Shown: positions 35,804 to 47,594, counted from the stretch's first letter. The stretch: DNA of 64,000 nt from Paraescarpia echinospica (GCA_020002185.1 CM034538.1:64114333-64178332); one strand, 5' to 3'. The notes: a model not told the origin generated them from the letters alone. Numbers and translations are program-made.

Positions 35804-38544
35804 TCCTAGTCGAAACCAAAATAGACGAAAACTACCCTACCTATTCGTTCCCACCACCTAACCATAGCGCCATCCGAAAGGACAGAAACACCCATGGTGG
35901 TGGAGTTCTGATAGCCTTCCGCGATGACATTGTAGCAGAACCACTTAATAAACTAAACTCAAGCTATGAAATATTATGGACAAAAATCCATTTCACACGA
36001 AACAAATCCATATACTTTGCATGCTACTCCCGACCTCCCAGTGACCACCTTAAATCCCTTGAAGCTCTCCACGAATCCCTAACAAAACTGTACAGATCAC
36101 TAAAAACTTCTCCTAATGTAGTTATAGCAGGTGACTTCAACATTCCTGATATTAACTGGGGCAAGCAGCAAACCACTGACAACAGAACTGCTAGCAAGCA
36201 TAACAAACTGCTAGAAATAATTAGAGAATTTGGATTACAGAACATGGTCAACGATCCCACACGAGGTGATTCCGGCAATATCCTTGACCTCATACTCACT
36301 TCTAATCCATCGATAATTGCTAACACTCACACCACTCCCGGCATGTGTGATCATGAAGCTGTGACCTTTAACGTAAACCTAAATCCAATCCGTAACAGTA
36401 AACCACCACACAAAGTGTTCCAATATAAATCTGCAAACTGGGATAAGCTTAAAGATGACATAAAACAACTAACAACAACATTCTTTGACCCGAACCCAAA
36501 TTCAACACATGTCAACACAACTTGGAACGTAATAGTGACTGGGAAAGGTTTAGGCAACTCCGAAAACAAGCCACTAAAGCTGCAACCAAATCCTACTCGG
36601 ACTATCTAAACAATCACATTGGAGACAGCCTAAAAACAAACCCAAAACAATTTTGGTCATTCATTAAAGGAAACAAACGAGAATACATTGGCATCCCTAC
36701 ACTGCAAGCAAACGACCAACCAATCACAAATGATCACGACAAAGCAAATACACTTAACAACCAATTTAGTTCCGTGTTTACTCAAGAAATCTACCCCATC
36801 CCCCAACTAGCTCCATCCATCTATCCCGATATGCCCTCCCTCGAAATCGGGATAGACGGAGTAATTAAGCAACTGAAAAACCTAAACCAAAATAAAGCTA
36901 CAGGCCCCGACGAACTCCCAGCCAGAGTCCTTAAAGAGACTGCAGTGGAAATTGCCCCCATCATCACACACATTTTCCAGCAGTCATACAACACTTGCAA
37001 ACTCGCAGATGACTGGCTCCAAGCACTAGTAACACCAATACACAAAAAAAGCCACAAATCAGACCCTGCTAATTATAGACCAATTTCGTTAACATGCATT
37101 CTCTGCAAAGTTATGGAGCACATCATTCTAAGCAACATCTGGACACAAACTTACACAAACACAACATCGTCATCCACTTCCAACATGGATTCCAATCAGG
37201 TCTGTCTTGTGAATCCCAACTCATCGAGACAGTCCACGACTGGTTGATTGCTATGGACAATAAGATACAAATAGATGCCATCCTACTCGATTTCGCCAAA
37301 GCCTTTGACAAAGTCCCCCATAAACGCCTCCTATCCAAATTAGCTTTCTATGGAATAACTGGAAACACACAAAACTGGATCAAATCGTTTCTATCCAATC
37401 GCAAACAGAGAGTCTCAGTCAATGGAGCCCTGTCGGACAGCACAAATGTTACATCTGGTGTACCACAGGGCTCAGTCCTAGGACCTGTCCTATTTTTACT
37501 CTACATAAACGACATAACCGAAAATGTCCAATCTTCCGTACGTCTCTTTGCAGACGACAGCATTATATATCGCAAAATCACATCCGAAACCGACCACGAA
37601 ACTCTCCAATCTGACCTGATCAAACTCCAAACATTGTCTAATAAATGGCAGATGGAATTTAACATATCTAAATGTGTGCATCTCCCAATAACAAACAAAA
37701 CCAAACCCAGACTACATTCATATTCACTCTTTGGCATACCACTCTCTACCCCCTCTAGCCACACATATCTTGGAATAAAATTAGATTCTAAACTAACCTG
37801 TGCTAACCATATCACTGACATAACTTCCAAATCTTCAAAAGTCCTAGGCATGATCAAACGAACCCTCGGACCATGCAAACCTGAAGTAAAAGAAACAGCC
37901 TATAACATGCTAATCCGACCAAAACTCGAGTATGCCTCTCCCATATGGAACCCACACACTGCCACCCAAATTAAACACCTTGAAAGAGTACAACACTGTG
38001 CTGCCAGATTTGTCAAAAAATGACCACAGACGCCAAACAAACGCAGCAGACCTAATAGCCACCATTGGTTGGTCAACTCTTGAACGACGACGCATTATCA
38101 AACAAGCCGTGACATTTTACAAAATACTAAATAACATAATCAACATCACACCCCCACCAGGTCTACTAACACAGTCAACATCACACCCCCACCAGGTCTA
38201 CTAACACAGTCAACATCACACCCCCACCAGGTCTACTAACACAGTAAAAAAACCGTGGCCACTACGTAGCTCCTAGGTGCCGCATCAATGCAGCAGTGTT
38301 CTCTTTCTACACCCGAGCAGTTCGAATCTGGAATATGATTCCACCACCGTTTACTGAACTAGAAAGCCCCATAGCGTTTCAAACAGCGATCATGAACCTC
38401 CCTTTCACCACACCCAATCATCTAAAGTGCCTATAAAATAAACAAGCAAACTACCCACAATGCATGCGCACAAACAAACACCATACAACTCCTGCGTTAG
38501 CTCAAGTTTGGGCTGTTTGGAGTAAATCACCTAAGACCTAAGAC
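35804..38544 (+). mobile_element. CR1/L2-group LINE, 5'-truncated and frameshifted
   Basis: A non-LTR retrotransposon copy inserted in the left arm, splitting ACATCAT/ATGAGC, which is continuous in the right arm near 40811-40815. Endonuclease segment (to about 36500): ETKIDENY with the catalytic Glu, GDFNIPDINW, and CDHEAV with the terminal His. The reverse transcriptase follows (KATGPDELPARVL, YRPISL, DFAKAFDKVPH, SGVPQGSVLGP, and FADD near 37550). The protein is split by frameshifts near 36530, 37130 and 38020. A 37-bp tandem triplet lies at 38140-38240. The 3' tail is a short CCTAAGA repeat; such short repeated tails are typical of CR1/L2. The clade is inferred from motifs. Confidence 0.85.
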
Positions 38545-38545
38545 C

Positions 38546-38752
38546 ATGAGCTTATGGACTAGTCTACCAGATACCAACAAGCCTACATCATCATCATCGT
38601 CACGGGCAGTCTTCCAGTACCCAGATTGCAAGAGACATTTCACACATCGAGCCAACTTGAAACGACACAGTAGCCTCAGTCGCTGTGCACTGTCGACAAA
38701 CGCTACATTGCTGAAATCACTTGTCCTGAAGCTCACTACGACATCTGTGTAA
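38546..38752 (+). CDS. Small zinc-finger-like protein of the palindromic element, left-arm copy
   Basis: 68-aa ORF MSLWTSLPDTNKPTSSSSS... with FQYPDCKRHFTHRANLKRHS: the finger spacing is [Y]-x2-C-x12-H-x5-C, the first Cys being Tyr. The right-arm copy (40605-40811) has the second Cys changed to Phe and AN changed to DK, so neither copy has a full ligand set. The LINE ends one base before the ATG. Spacing resembles the finger at 32904-33173. Possibly a decayed exon; function unknown. Confidence 0.45.
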   Translation: MSLWTSLPDTNKPTSSSSSRAVFQYPDCKRHFTHRANLKRHSSLSRCALSTNATLLKSLVLKLTTTSV

Positions 38753-39159
38753 CACCAAACACTTATATCAAAGAGTGACAAGAACCAAACTTGTCGGACA
38801 AACGAAACACCAAACACTTAGATGAACGAGCGACAAGAATCAAACATCACATACCTTCATGTCAAGAGACAATCATCTGTTCGGATTCACGTCCAACGAG
38901 GCGACCATAGGACTCGTATGAGGTATCGCTTCTTTTAACGGAAAACATATGTATATGAAAGATCCGTCTTTACAACGTAACAATTCCATATTTACAAATA
39001 ATGCGAGCGATCAGACACGATACGACCTTCTCGAGAGTCGAAAAAGGAAAGACCAGAATCGTCGGAAGTATGGTATATACACTAGTTTTCGGCGTCATCT
39101 CATTTACATAACCATTCAGACCTAACGTACATCACGTGACTTTCCTTAACACAAAAATT

Positions 39160-39720
39160 GTGCACGCTCATGAGAGGCGACATCCGACGCCACTCAACGG
39201 ACACCAATGTAATTAGTCAGAGTATTGCCATCTACCGGCCACGATAGATCTCTATTCGTTGACACACTTCCGGGAATACCGGAAGCATAGAGGTCGCCAT
39301 GACAGTCAAGTAACTTCCGGTGCGAATGTACTTCCGACTAGCGTTCCTAGTAGAGGCTGCCATAGCAAGCGAATTTGAAAACTGCTATGATCGAAAACGA
39401 CTATGTCAATAACATGTAAGGACAACCACCTGAAAGGACTTCATTCAAAGAGGTGACCATCTTGGTTCCCGATGCCACTCAACGGACACCAGTGTAATTA
39501 GTCAGAGTATTGCCATCTACCGGCCATGATAGGTCTCTATTCGTTGACACTCTTCCCGGAATACCGGAAGCGTAGAGGCTACCATGACAGTCAAGTAACT
39601 TCCGGGGTGACGTCACTTCCGACGTTGCGTCCCTAGTAGAGGCTGCCATGACAGTCAAGTAACTTCCGGTACGATGTCACTTCCGGCGTAGCGCCCCTAG
39701 TGGATAATCTGAGCACTACG
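39160..39720 (+). repeat. Tandem ~290-bp duplication in left arm
   Basis: GCCACTCAACGGACACC ... ATTGCCATCTACCGGCC ... GAGGCTGCCATGACAG occurs at about 39190-39365 and again at 39470-39655. The sub-unit AAGTAACTTCCGG occurs four times. The right arm has a single equivalent (about 39953-40170), so the duplication arose after the palindrome formed or was lost on the right. Confidence 0.8.
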
Positions 39721-39814
39721 TTACATGATAGCGCCATCTATCGGGTAAAATATATAATTAGGTTAGATAGAGAAAAAAAAGTTGGGGTTAATCTCGCGAA
39801 AATTTAAACAACGA

Positions 39815-39826
39815 CCACCAAGGTGG
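39815..39826. repeat. Centre of the palindrome
   Basis: CCACC (39815-39819), AA, GGTGG (39822-39826): the two arms meet with an essentially absent spacer. Flanks continue as ACAACGACCACC / GGTGGTTGTTGT and then as long inverted homology. Confidence 0.92.
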
Positions 39827-39937
39827 TTGTTGTATACATTTTCGGGAGATTAAACCCAACTTTTTTTCTGTATGTAACATAATTATATATTTTTACCCGC
39901 TAGATGGCGCTATCATGTAAAGTAGTACTCCGATTAT

Positions 39938-39951
39938 CCACTAGGGGGCGC
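39938..39951 (+). promoter_or_regulatory. CTCF-type consensus near palindrome centre
   Basis: CCACTAGGGGGCGC matches the CTCF core consensus. The left-arm counterpart near 39695-39707 has one G fewer (CCACTAGGGGCGC on the minus strand), so the two lie in inverted orientation about 240 bp apart around the centre. Host binding is untested. Confidence 0.35.
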
Positions 39952-40604
39952 TACGCCGGAAGTGACATCGTACCGGAAGTTACTTGACTGTCATGGCAGC
40001 CTCTACTAGGGACGCAACTTCGGAAGTGACGTCGCCCCGGAAGTTACTTGACTGTCATGGTAGCCTCTACGCTTCCGGTATTCCGGGAAGAGTGTCAACG
40101 AATAGAGATCTATCATGGCCGGTAGATGGCAATACTCTGACTAATTACATTGGTGTCCGTTGAGTGGCGTCGGATGTTGCCTCTCATGAGCGTGCACAGT
40201 TTTTGTGTTAAGGAAAGTCACGTGATGTACGTTAGGTCTGATTGGTTATGTAAATGAGATGATGCCGAAAACTAGTGTATATACCATACTTTCGACGATT
40301 CTGGTCTTTCCTTTCTCGACTCTCGAGAAGGTCGTATCGTTTCTGATCGCTCGCATTATTTGTAAATATGGAATTGTTACGTTGTAAAGACGGATCTTTC
40401 ATATACATATGTTTTCCGTTAAAAGAAGCGATACCTCATACGAGTCCTATGGTCGCATCGTTGGACGTGAATCCGAACAGACGATTGTCTCTTGACATGA
40501 AAGTATGTGATGTTTGATTCTTGTCGCTCGTTCATCTAAATGTTTGGTGTTTCGTTTGTCCGCCAAGTTTGGTTCTTGTCACTCTTTGGTATAAGTGTTT
40601 GGTG

Positions 40605-40811
40605 TTACACAGATGTCGTAGTGAGCTTCAGGACAAGTGATTTCAGCAATGTAGCGTTTGTCGACAGTGCACAGCGACTGAGGCTACTGTGTCGTTTCAA
40701 TTTGTCTCGATGTGTGAAATGTCTCTTGAAATCTGGGTACTGGAAGACTGCCCGTGATGATGATGATGATGTAGGCTTGTTGGTAGCTGGTAGACTAGTC
40801 CATAAGCTCAT
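40605..40811 (-). CDS. Small zinc-finger-like protein, right-arm copy
   Basis: Inverted counterpart of 38546-38752, 68 aa, still open but with the finger Cys replaced by Phe (YPDFKRHFTH) and two further changes in the helix. It is probably no longer able to bind zinc. Its position is symmetric about the palindrome centre, reading toward it. Confidence 0.4.
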   Translation of the reverse strand: MSLWTSLPATNKPTSSSSSRAVFQYPDFKRHFTHRDKLKRHSSLSRCALSTNATLLKSLVLKLTTTSV

Positions 40812-40960
40812 GATGTACGTGTTTACTGTTCAAGTGTAAAGAACGGAATGGTTCTTGGAACACGTAGTCTCATGCGATGTCTCGTCCGTATCTCATGCAA
40901 TGTATCGGCCGTAGTCTCGTGCGCTAAGTTTGGTAGAGATTTCACGCGATAAACTGACGA

Positions 40961-41063
40961 ATTTGCTCCAAAAAGAGGGTTTTGACATGACAACAGGTCG
41001 AATTTGCTCCAAAAAGAGGGATTTGACATGACAACACGTCGAATTTGCTCCAAAAAGTGGAGG
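40961..41063 (-). repeat. ~40-bp tandem units, right arm
   Basis: Inverted counterparts of 35560-35660 (GAATTTGCTCCAAAAAG units). Confidence 0.9.
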
Positions 41064-41526
41064 GATGTCATGCAATAACCCGTCCATCTCTATCCCTCCC
41101 CCTTCACACTTTTACAGCGCGGTAGATTGGTCAATCTCATCCGTAGTCTCGTGCAATATCTTGTCCGTTGTCGCAGTAACCCGTCAATTCCGAGTTTCTT
41201 GTCCCTTAAAGAGGTCGACTTTGTCTGTTTGTGTAAGGCCAAGGTTCCCAACACATGCTTTGCATTACACTATGAAAAAGACACAAGATAAGGTTTGCAC
41301 AGTTTATTCGTGAACAACACAAACGTATTTACATATCACGCTCCATAACTGCAAGAACCAGAAACTGAACATTAATACAGAGTCTTGCAAAGTTTAATCT
41401 TGTACAAGACGATACCACACCTCACTACTTAAGTCTTGCCTGCCATACGACGAGGAGCCCTTGTGGGTCCAACAAAGTCGGTTCGAATACTTGGTTGCAG
41501 TATTGTTCCAGACAGTCAACCAGTCT

Positions 41527-41883
41527 TTAATCAACCCCATCCTCAATTACTGTCAGAACCATTTGTTTCATAGTGTTTCGCCACTGTTTCGAAACGGACT
41601 CTTGCAACCAAGTGTTGATATTACACAACTGTTCGACTGTCACGTCGGATAGTTTCACACCGGAGTCTAACAAAACACTCAAACAGTCTTTCACCACTGC
41701 AGTTGAATTAATGACCTCGACAGCCTCGTCAAAGTACATGCAGATTTGAATGTCGTCAGATAACATACAATCGTAATGAAATTGACTAGGATGGTCTATC
41801 TCGCAACTACGGCACTGACGTCTTGAGAGTTCAAAGATGCTGCATGCTATGTGACGTGCAAGCGTCTTCTTCATTTCGGTCAC
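41527..41883 (-). CDS. 118-aa Cys/His protein, right-arm copy
   Basis: Inverted duplicate of 34724-35080 with six amino-acid differences and no stop or frameshift. The cluster reads CRSCEIDHPSQFHYDC, so one His of the left-arm copy is Tyr while the new His at 36 is adjacent. Surrounding non-coding sequence of the arms shows similar scattered differences, so frame retention is suggestive only. Confidence 0.5.
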   Translation of the reverse strand: MTEMKKTLARHIACSIFELSRRQCRSCEIDHPSQFHYDCMLSDDIQICMYFDEAVEVINSTAVVKDCLSVLLDSGVKLSDVTVEQLCNINTWLQESVSKQWRNTMKQMVLTVIEDGVD

Positions 41884-42103
41884 AGGGAAATCAATGGTAA
41901 AGTTCGGACCAGCAAAGTCAGGAGCGGAAGTTGCGAAATTGGCAGCATGGGTAGAAAAGATTAGACTTGTGAATCGAATACCAGTTCAAACTAATTTGCA
42001 AACAGGATTAAGAGTGTGTTGGAACGTTTGTCAGTGAAAGTTTGCAATGATGTATGTTTAAAAGTATATTTGAAGGTATGCTTATATGTTGTAGGTTAAT
42101 GTT

Positions 42104-42111
42104 GGGTGGTC

Positions 42112-42143
<32 letters not shown>

Positions 42144-42240
42144 TGTATGTATGTATGTATGTATGTATGTATGTATGTATGTATGTATGTATGTCTCCAT
42201 GTCTGTGTTTATGTATGTCTCTATGTATGTATATCTCTAT
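42104..42240. repeat. (TATG)n tract in right arm
   Basis: Uniform GTAT tetranucleotides to 42193, then CTCCATGTCTGTGTTTATG variants. It is the inverse of 34335-34495. The Met/Tyr/Val/Cys frames are artefacts. Confidence 0.95.
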
Positions 42241-42243
42241 AGG

Positions 42244-42693
42244 TTCGTATCCTTTAATATGGTGAAAATTCCCTATCTTTTAACATGGTGAAAATTCCCT
42301 ATGCTTTAACATGGGAAAAATTGGTAGGACAGTTTTTTAAGCCGTTTGGGGCAAATTGAACCCTCGAAAAATATAAATATAGGTAAATTTCGCTATGTTT
42401 TAACAAGGGGTTTGAACGACTAAAAATCTAGGGGTAAAATGGTACATCGAGGTCAAAAAGTCGTCATATACCTTTACGATAAATCGAATTGACGTTTTAC
42501 CCTATTTTCAAAGTCCAAGTTACCCCTTTTAGACCTATACGAAATGGGTACAAATCCGTTTTCCGTTGGTCGGAGGAAGGAGGAACATCCGGGTATTTCC
42601 CTATCTTTTAACATGGGAACCGGAACTACTTTTCCTATTCCTCCGACGGAAAAACGGATTCGTCCCCGCTGATTAACCTATATTACTACTACT
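42244..42693 (-). repeat. Right terminal inverted repeat
   Basis: Reverse complement of 30580-31025 with scattered differences and one extra AGT at the tip. Five subterminal motif copies remain. Confidence 0.9.
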
Positions 42694-42699
42694 AAAGTG
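42694..42699 (+). repeat. Right target-site duplication AAAGTG
   Basis: Follows ...ATTACTACTACT directly and continues into TTCCGAG, the same flank that follows the single AAAGTG in unit B. Confidence 0.93.
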
Positions 42700-42999
42700 T
42701 TCCGAGTTGTTCATTTTTTGCTCGCTTATCTATTTTTGATGGTATGCATTACGTGTAATGTTAATTCTACTCGTATCCAAAACAGCGACATGTATTGCTT
42801 AATTAGTGCGATCAATCATATATTCTGCTGTGACGGTAGTTATCGTGTACGTCGTTTGCATGCATGCACGTGTGTGTTTGGTTGGGTGTGCTTGCATGAT
42901 CGAGTGTGGATATTCACGCGAGCGCATGCATGCGCGTGAGTGCATGTGAGCATGTGTTTATGGAAAGCGTACAAAATATGCATAAATTAAAAACTAATT

Positions 43000-43479
43000 T
43001 AATACATTGATACATATATAAATACATTCATACATTCATACATACATACACACATACAAACACACATATATGCAGACAACCATGCATATCCACATGCATA
43101 CATTCGTACATACATACATACATACATACATACATACATACATACATACGTACATACATACATACATACATACATACATACATACATACATACATACATA
43201 CATACATAGGCACGCACGTATGTACGTACATACATACATACTTACACATATACATACATACATACTTTCATACGTGCATACATACACACATACATACATA
43301 CATTCATACATACATACATACATACATACATACATACATACATACATACATACATACATACATACATACATAAATACATACGTACATACGTACATACGTA
43401 CATACATATATACATACATGCATACATGCATACATACATTCATACATACATACATACATACATACATGCATACATACAT

Positions 43480-43510
<31 letters not shown>

Positions 43511-43514
43511 TTCA

Positions 43515-43547
<33 letters not shown>

Positions 43548-43800
43548 GCATACATACATATATACATACATACATACATACATACATACATACATACATA
43601 CATACATACATTCATACATACATACATTCATACATACATACATATATACATACATACATACATACATACATTCATACATACATACATATATACAAACATA
43701 CATACATACATACATACATACATACATAAATACATACATACATACATACATAAATACACAAATACATACATACATACGTACACACATACATACATGCATC
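43000..43800. repeat. (TACA)n microsatellite, unit A
   Basis: About 800 bp of TACA/CATA tetranucleotides with scattered variants. Long open frames on both strands (for example 43070-43729) come purely from the repeat. The unit-B equivalent is about 55150-55592. Confidence 0.97.
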
Positions 43801-45160
43801 TGTATATTTATGTGTGAGAATCCCTCGATGGCTTTGGGAATTGTAGTAAGTTGAAAACAGTATGAATGTATATACGTATTACCGAATACGACATTCTATA
43901 TCAATTACAAAAAAAAAACAAAAAAAAACAAAAAAAAACTCAGAATCAACAACTAGACATATAATCATTACATTGTCAGACAATGAAATAATATACATAT
44001 CTCATCTGCGGTATTTACAAATTACAGCAGGACATATTTTAATATGCTTACTTCATAATGTTTATTTCGCAGTATATTGTTTTATGTGCAACAGTTTATC
44101 TGTGAGCACTTCTTGTCAGACGCTCACGGCTACTCGCCGCTGACGGCTAGTCGCTTTGTCGTTTACAAAATCAAGCAATGTTTCCGCAGCCATGCAACGG
44201 CTGCCGTGCTAGTTGTCAGCTATCTGTCCCTTCATTGGTACCGTGCCGCATCTGCTGCATACTTCTGATAGTTGTCTGCTGTTATGTGATGCTTCGGTCT
44301 GTATGGAGCAACGCGGTTCGAACATTTCTACATCCCGCAAGGTGTTAAACCCGATAAATGTACTAACCACCAACAAACATTACACGAAAGCACACTTCCC
44401 ATGTTGAATCAGGAGTTCACATTTCACGCAATAACCATTTTGATGGATGAGGTGTTGGGAATTCCTAGGTGCGAGAGTTCGTACTGCCTGGTCTATTTAC
44501 AGGAATGAGGAGGGAGTAATTTATATAGCATATATATGGTAGGCTGTCATAATTACGTAATTGTTGCTTAATTACATCTTAAAAGTATGATATTTGAGAG
44601 GCGTATTCAAATTTTGTTCAATCGATACCTCAGATGTAGTAGTTTGGCAAATATGTGTTATATAATGGACCTATCTGGCCTAAGGGTGAGTGATTTACAT
44701 ATAATCCTTTAGGTATGATGTAAACATAACGTCACTACCTAACAATTACCTATTAATTGTGACAACGGTGGAAAGAATATTTAAATATATTTCGAACGAT
44801 ATCTCATATGCTATAGTTCATGTGATCTGTATTGATGAAATGGACATATACCCACCCCCTCCCCTTTATATTCACCCCTCCCCCTTGTACCCACCCCTCC
44901 CCCTTATTTCACTTGTCACTTGTTGTAATAAATCAGTAAAACCACACGATCGTTTTCACTCCCAGGTAGAAAATTACTAGATTTCACATTTGCATGATGT
45001 GAACGTCTTAAGAAACATAGGCGCGAACATTTCATAGGTGGGACGGTTTCATCTATCTGAATTACGGTCTAAAATGTGAACTTGATTTATACATAATAGT
45101 TAAGATCTGACGTCATTTTGACCCCCCATACCATCCTGGCGAGTGGTATGGGGGTGGGGG
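43801..45160. other. Non-coding flank of unit A
   Basis: Shared with unit B up to about 44470. The stretch 44480-45160, including three CACCCCTCCCCCTT units near 44859-44904, is present only in A. No gene recognised. Confidence 0.6.
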
Positions 45161-45177
45161 GGTGGACCTCCTATTAG

Positions 45178-45272
45178 CGTGTGCGTGTACGTGTGCGTGT
45201 GCGTGTGCGTGTGCGTGTGCGTGTGCGTGTGCGTGTGCGTGTGCGTGTGCGTATGCATATGCGTGTGCGTGT
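45178..45272. repeat. (GTGTGC)n hexanucleotide tract
   Basis: GTGTGC repeats, followed by the GGAGGTGGTGGACGG block that also occurs twice in unit B (56317 and 56460). Confidence 0.93.
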
Positions 45273-45640
45273 AAGGGAGGTGGTGGACGGCTAATGACCG
45301 CCCCTTATCGGGTGTACTGTCGTGTGTGTATGCGTGCGTGTGTATAAAGACAAACAAAACACGATATTATACGAATGCACAAGTATTTTATTGACCAAAG
45401 ACGTGACGTGCGGTTGTTTAATTACCGCGCCAGCGGTGAGAGTTTACGGGTGATTACCACCATGCCACTGACTCGTGCATGCCTGATACGTACGGGTGTT
45501 TTAACACCACGCTAGCGGTGAGAGCTTACGGTTGTTTGATCAGAGCGCCTTCGGCTCAATCGATGATGATGATCATACCTTGTTAATGAAACACGGTTCT
45601 AATCAATACCGAAACAAGCAGCACATGTCAAACACTATTT

Positions 45641-45858
45641 TTTGGACAGAACATGTTTCCGCAACATGGCGTAAATATGTCGCTGATTAATATTTAACTG
45701 TTCACTCGGAACAAATAATTGAAGACTAATTAGATGTGTAATCGTTGCATAGTCTATTTTTCCAAATATTAACATAATGTACATCATAACTGTTTAATAC
45801 TTATGACTATTTCATGAATATATCACTGCATAACACCACATTTATTTCGAATGTGGCG

Positions 45859-45901
<43 letters not shown>

Positions 45902-45968
45902 CACGACAATTAAGTTATAATTATTATAATATTAAACCAGATATATATATACATGTTTATATATATAT

Positions 45969-46002
<34 letters not shown>

Positions 46003-46110
46003 CACGTTTAATGTTATAATAAATAATTATAACTTGAGTGTCGTGTATATATATATATATATATATATATAGCGCCCCTTATATTATATATATATATATA
46101 TATATCAAAC
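45641..46110. repeat. ~0.5-kb AT-rich interspersed repeat, four copies
   Basis: The string AATATGTCGCTGATTA followed by TTCTCTCGAAACAAATAATT-like sequence and an AT-rich body recurs at about 22805-23060 (shortened), 25548-26060, 45641-46110 and 50577-51090. Two copies are the same intron-2 repeat in units A and B. The other two sit at the left ends of the duplication units, so the duplication breakpoints lie inside this repeat. Confidence 0.7.
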
Positions 46111-47594
46111 ATTGCTGATGTACTCAACATCCCCTGAAAAAAAAAAGAGATTTTGGTATCTTTAAAACATCTCCTCACAACGCAAGATGAACGACAACAG
46201 AAGAGTTGACACGGAGCCAACGTCGTCGAACCGTTAACTCGCGGGTAACGCGTGATCGCTGAATGACGTTCTCATTGACTGCCCCGAATTCTGTAGCAGT
46301 GACGAGGCAAACGGTGCTGGCGGTCGTAAACAAGAACAGTTTTTTTGCATGGCTATGTCATATAATATAACATTATTTAACTTCAGTGATTGTTTTAATT
46401 CATAGCAATTTGAATTATTTTGCATGGATCTACATACTATCTTCACACAAATCACAATGCGCAACCGCTTTAGCATAATGCATACACGAGGGACAAGATA
46501 GTATGCCAGTTGTTTGGAGGAGTAAGAAACGTTACTAAACTTCATTGCGCTAAAGTAAGACAGTGCTAGTTTGTTCACTCAAATACTATATGGCTAAGTC
46601 AAGTTCATTATCGCAAACAAAGCAAATATGTGATCTTGCAAAACCCTTATAAGGATCTCTTTAAAAAAAAATCTATTCGTTGCATGTATTCCCCCAACGA
46701 CATGAGCGCTTTGGCCATGTTCAACAAACTCCAAAACGTGCCACCCCTCATTTGGGGCCCCTTTCTAAAATCCTATATACTCCCGTGATTTACACATTCA
46801 ATGGATGGACGGTAGATGACCCATACGTCCAATCTTCTTCTTTGTTTCAACGGGCGTTGTCATAATAATACTCTTTTTGTAAACATATTTGTAAACATAT
46901 TTGTGCTAAATTTCTACAACATTTCTCCGTACCTCAGCTTAGTAAACAGTGCACTTACCACAGCACTCGCCCATTCAACGCCTGTCGTATGAGTTCGCCT
47001 CCCCAAACCATTGACGTCCATTCACATGCAACGAACCAGTGCGTCTGAAAGCTATCTCAAAAATCATCGCAATTTTTTGTCAGATCTGTTTACGTTGTTA
47101 AGACTATTTACGTCCAATCTTCTTCTTTACTACAACGGGCATTGTCATGATGATACTCGGAACTTATATGTAAATATATTTGTGCTAAATTTCGACAACA
47201 TTTCTCAGTACGGATATTGCGACATTCTACACATTAGCCTAGTAAAAAATGCACTTACGACGGCACTCGCCCATTCAATGTCTGTCGTAAGAGTTCCCCC
47301 CCCCCAACCATGGACGTTCATTCATATGCAACGAACTCGTGCCTCTGAAAGCTATCTCACAAGTCATCGCGTTTTTTTGTGTATATCTATTTATGTTACT
47401 AAGCCTATTTACGTTGCTAACCATTAAGGTGTAGGGACCCTCGTCATTGCGGGGGTACTAGAAACGTATAGAATTACCCCAGCAACGTCTTGGACATCAT
47501 CATTACCTCGCATCTCATGAGAAGAGATGAGTTAATCTACAAGCGCTTGGACTTGTTTTATTTGATCGTCTTGAGTTTAAAGTAGTTCTTCAAC

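Larger units (their letters stand above)
30580..42693. mobile_element. 12.1-kb palindromic element with Polinton/Maverick-type ends
   Basis: Bounded by AAAGTG on both sides, with a single-copy empty site in unit B (54985-54990). Left end AGTAGTAATATAGG and right end (reverse complement) AGTAGTAGTAATATAGG give ~446-bp terminal inverted repeats. The whole right arm (39821-42693) is the inverted counterpart of parts of the left arm (30580-39820): 30580-31025, 34332-35803 and 38545-39820. The left arm additionally has 31026-34331 and a LINE (35804-38544). The centre is CCACC-AA-GGTGG at 39815-39826. No polymerase, integrase or capsid gene is visible, so it is non-autonomous. AG...CT ends, terminal AGT iterations and a 6-bp duplication are known Polinton/Maverick features. 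Other classes with 6-bp duplications are not excluded. Confidence 0.85.
22800..45637 (+). repeat. Tandem duplication, unit A
   Basis: Starts at TTTGGGACAGAACATGTTTC and ends at GTCAAACACTA. The same order of sequence is found in unit B (45638-56820), in direct orientation, including promoter, all five transporter exons, introns, 3' UTR, downstream microsatellites and the block at 45280-45637. Unit A is longer because a 12.1-kb element (30580-42693) and the segment about 44480-45160 are present here and not in B. Confidence 0.9.

Noticed and set aside
30580..42693. Search for Polinton core genes (polymerase B, integrase, capsid, ATPase) within the palindromic element
   Set aside because: None could be recognised in any frame outside the LINE; the Polinton assignment therefore rests on termini and target duplication only.
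43036..43854. Long His/Tyr/Ile/Thr and Met/Tyr/Val/Cys frames
   Set aside because: Pure translation of the (TACA)n microsatellite on both strands; the same applies to 55077-55663, 34194-34521 and 42054-42291.
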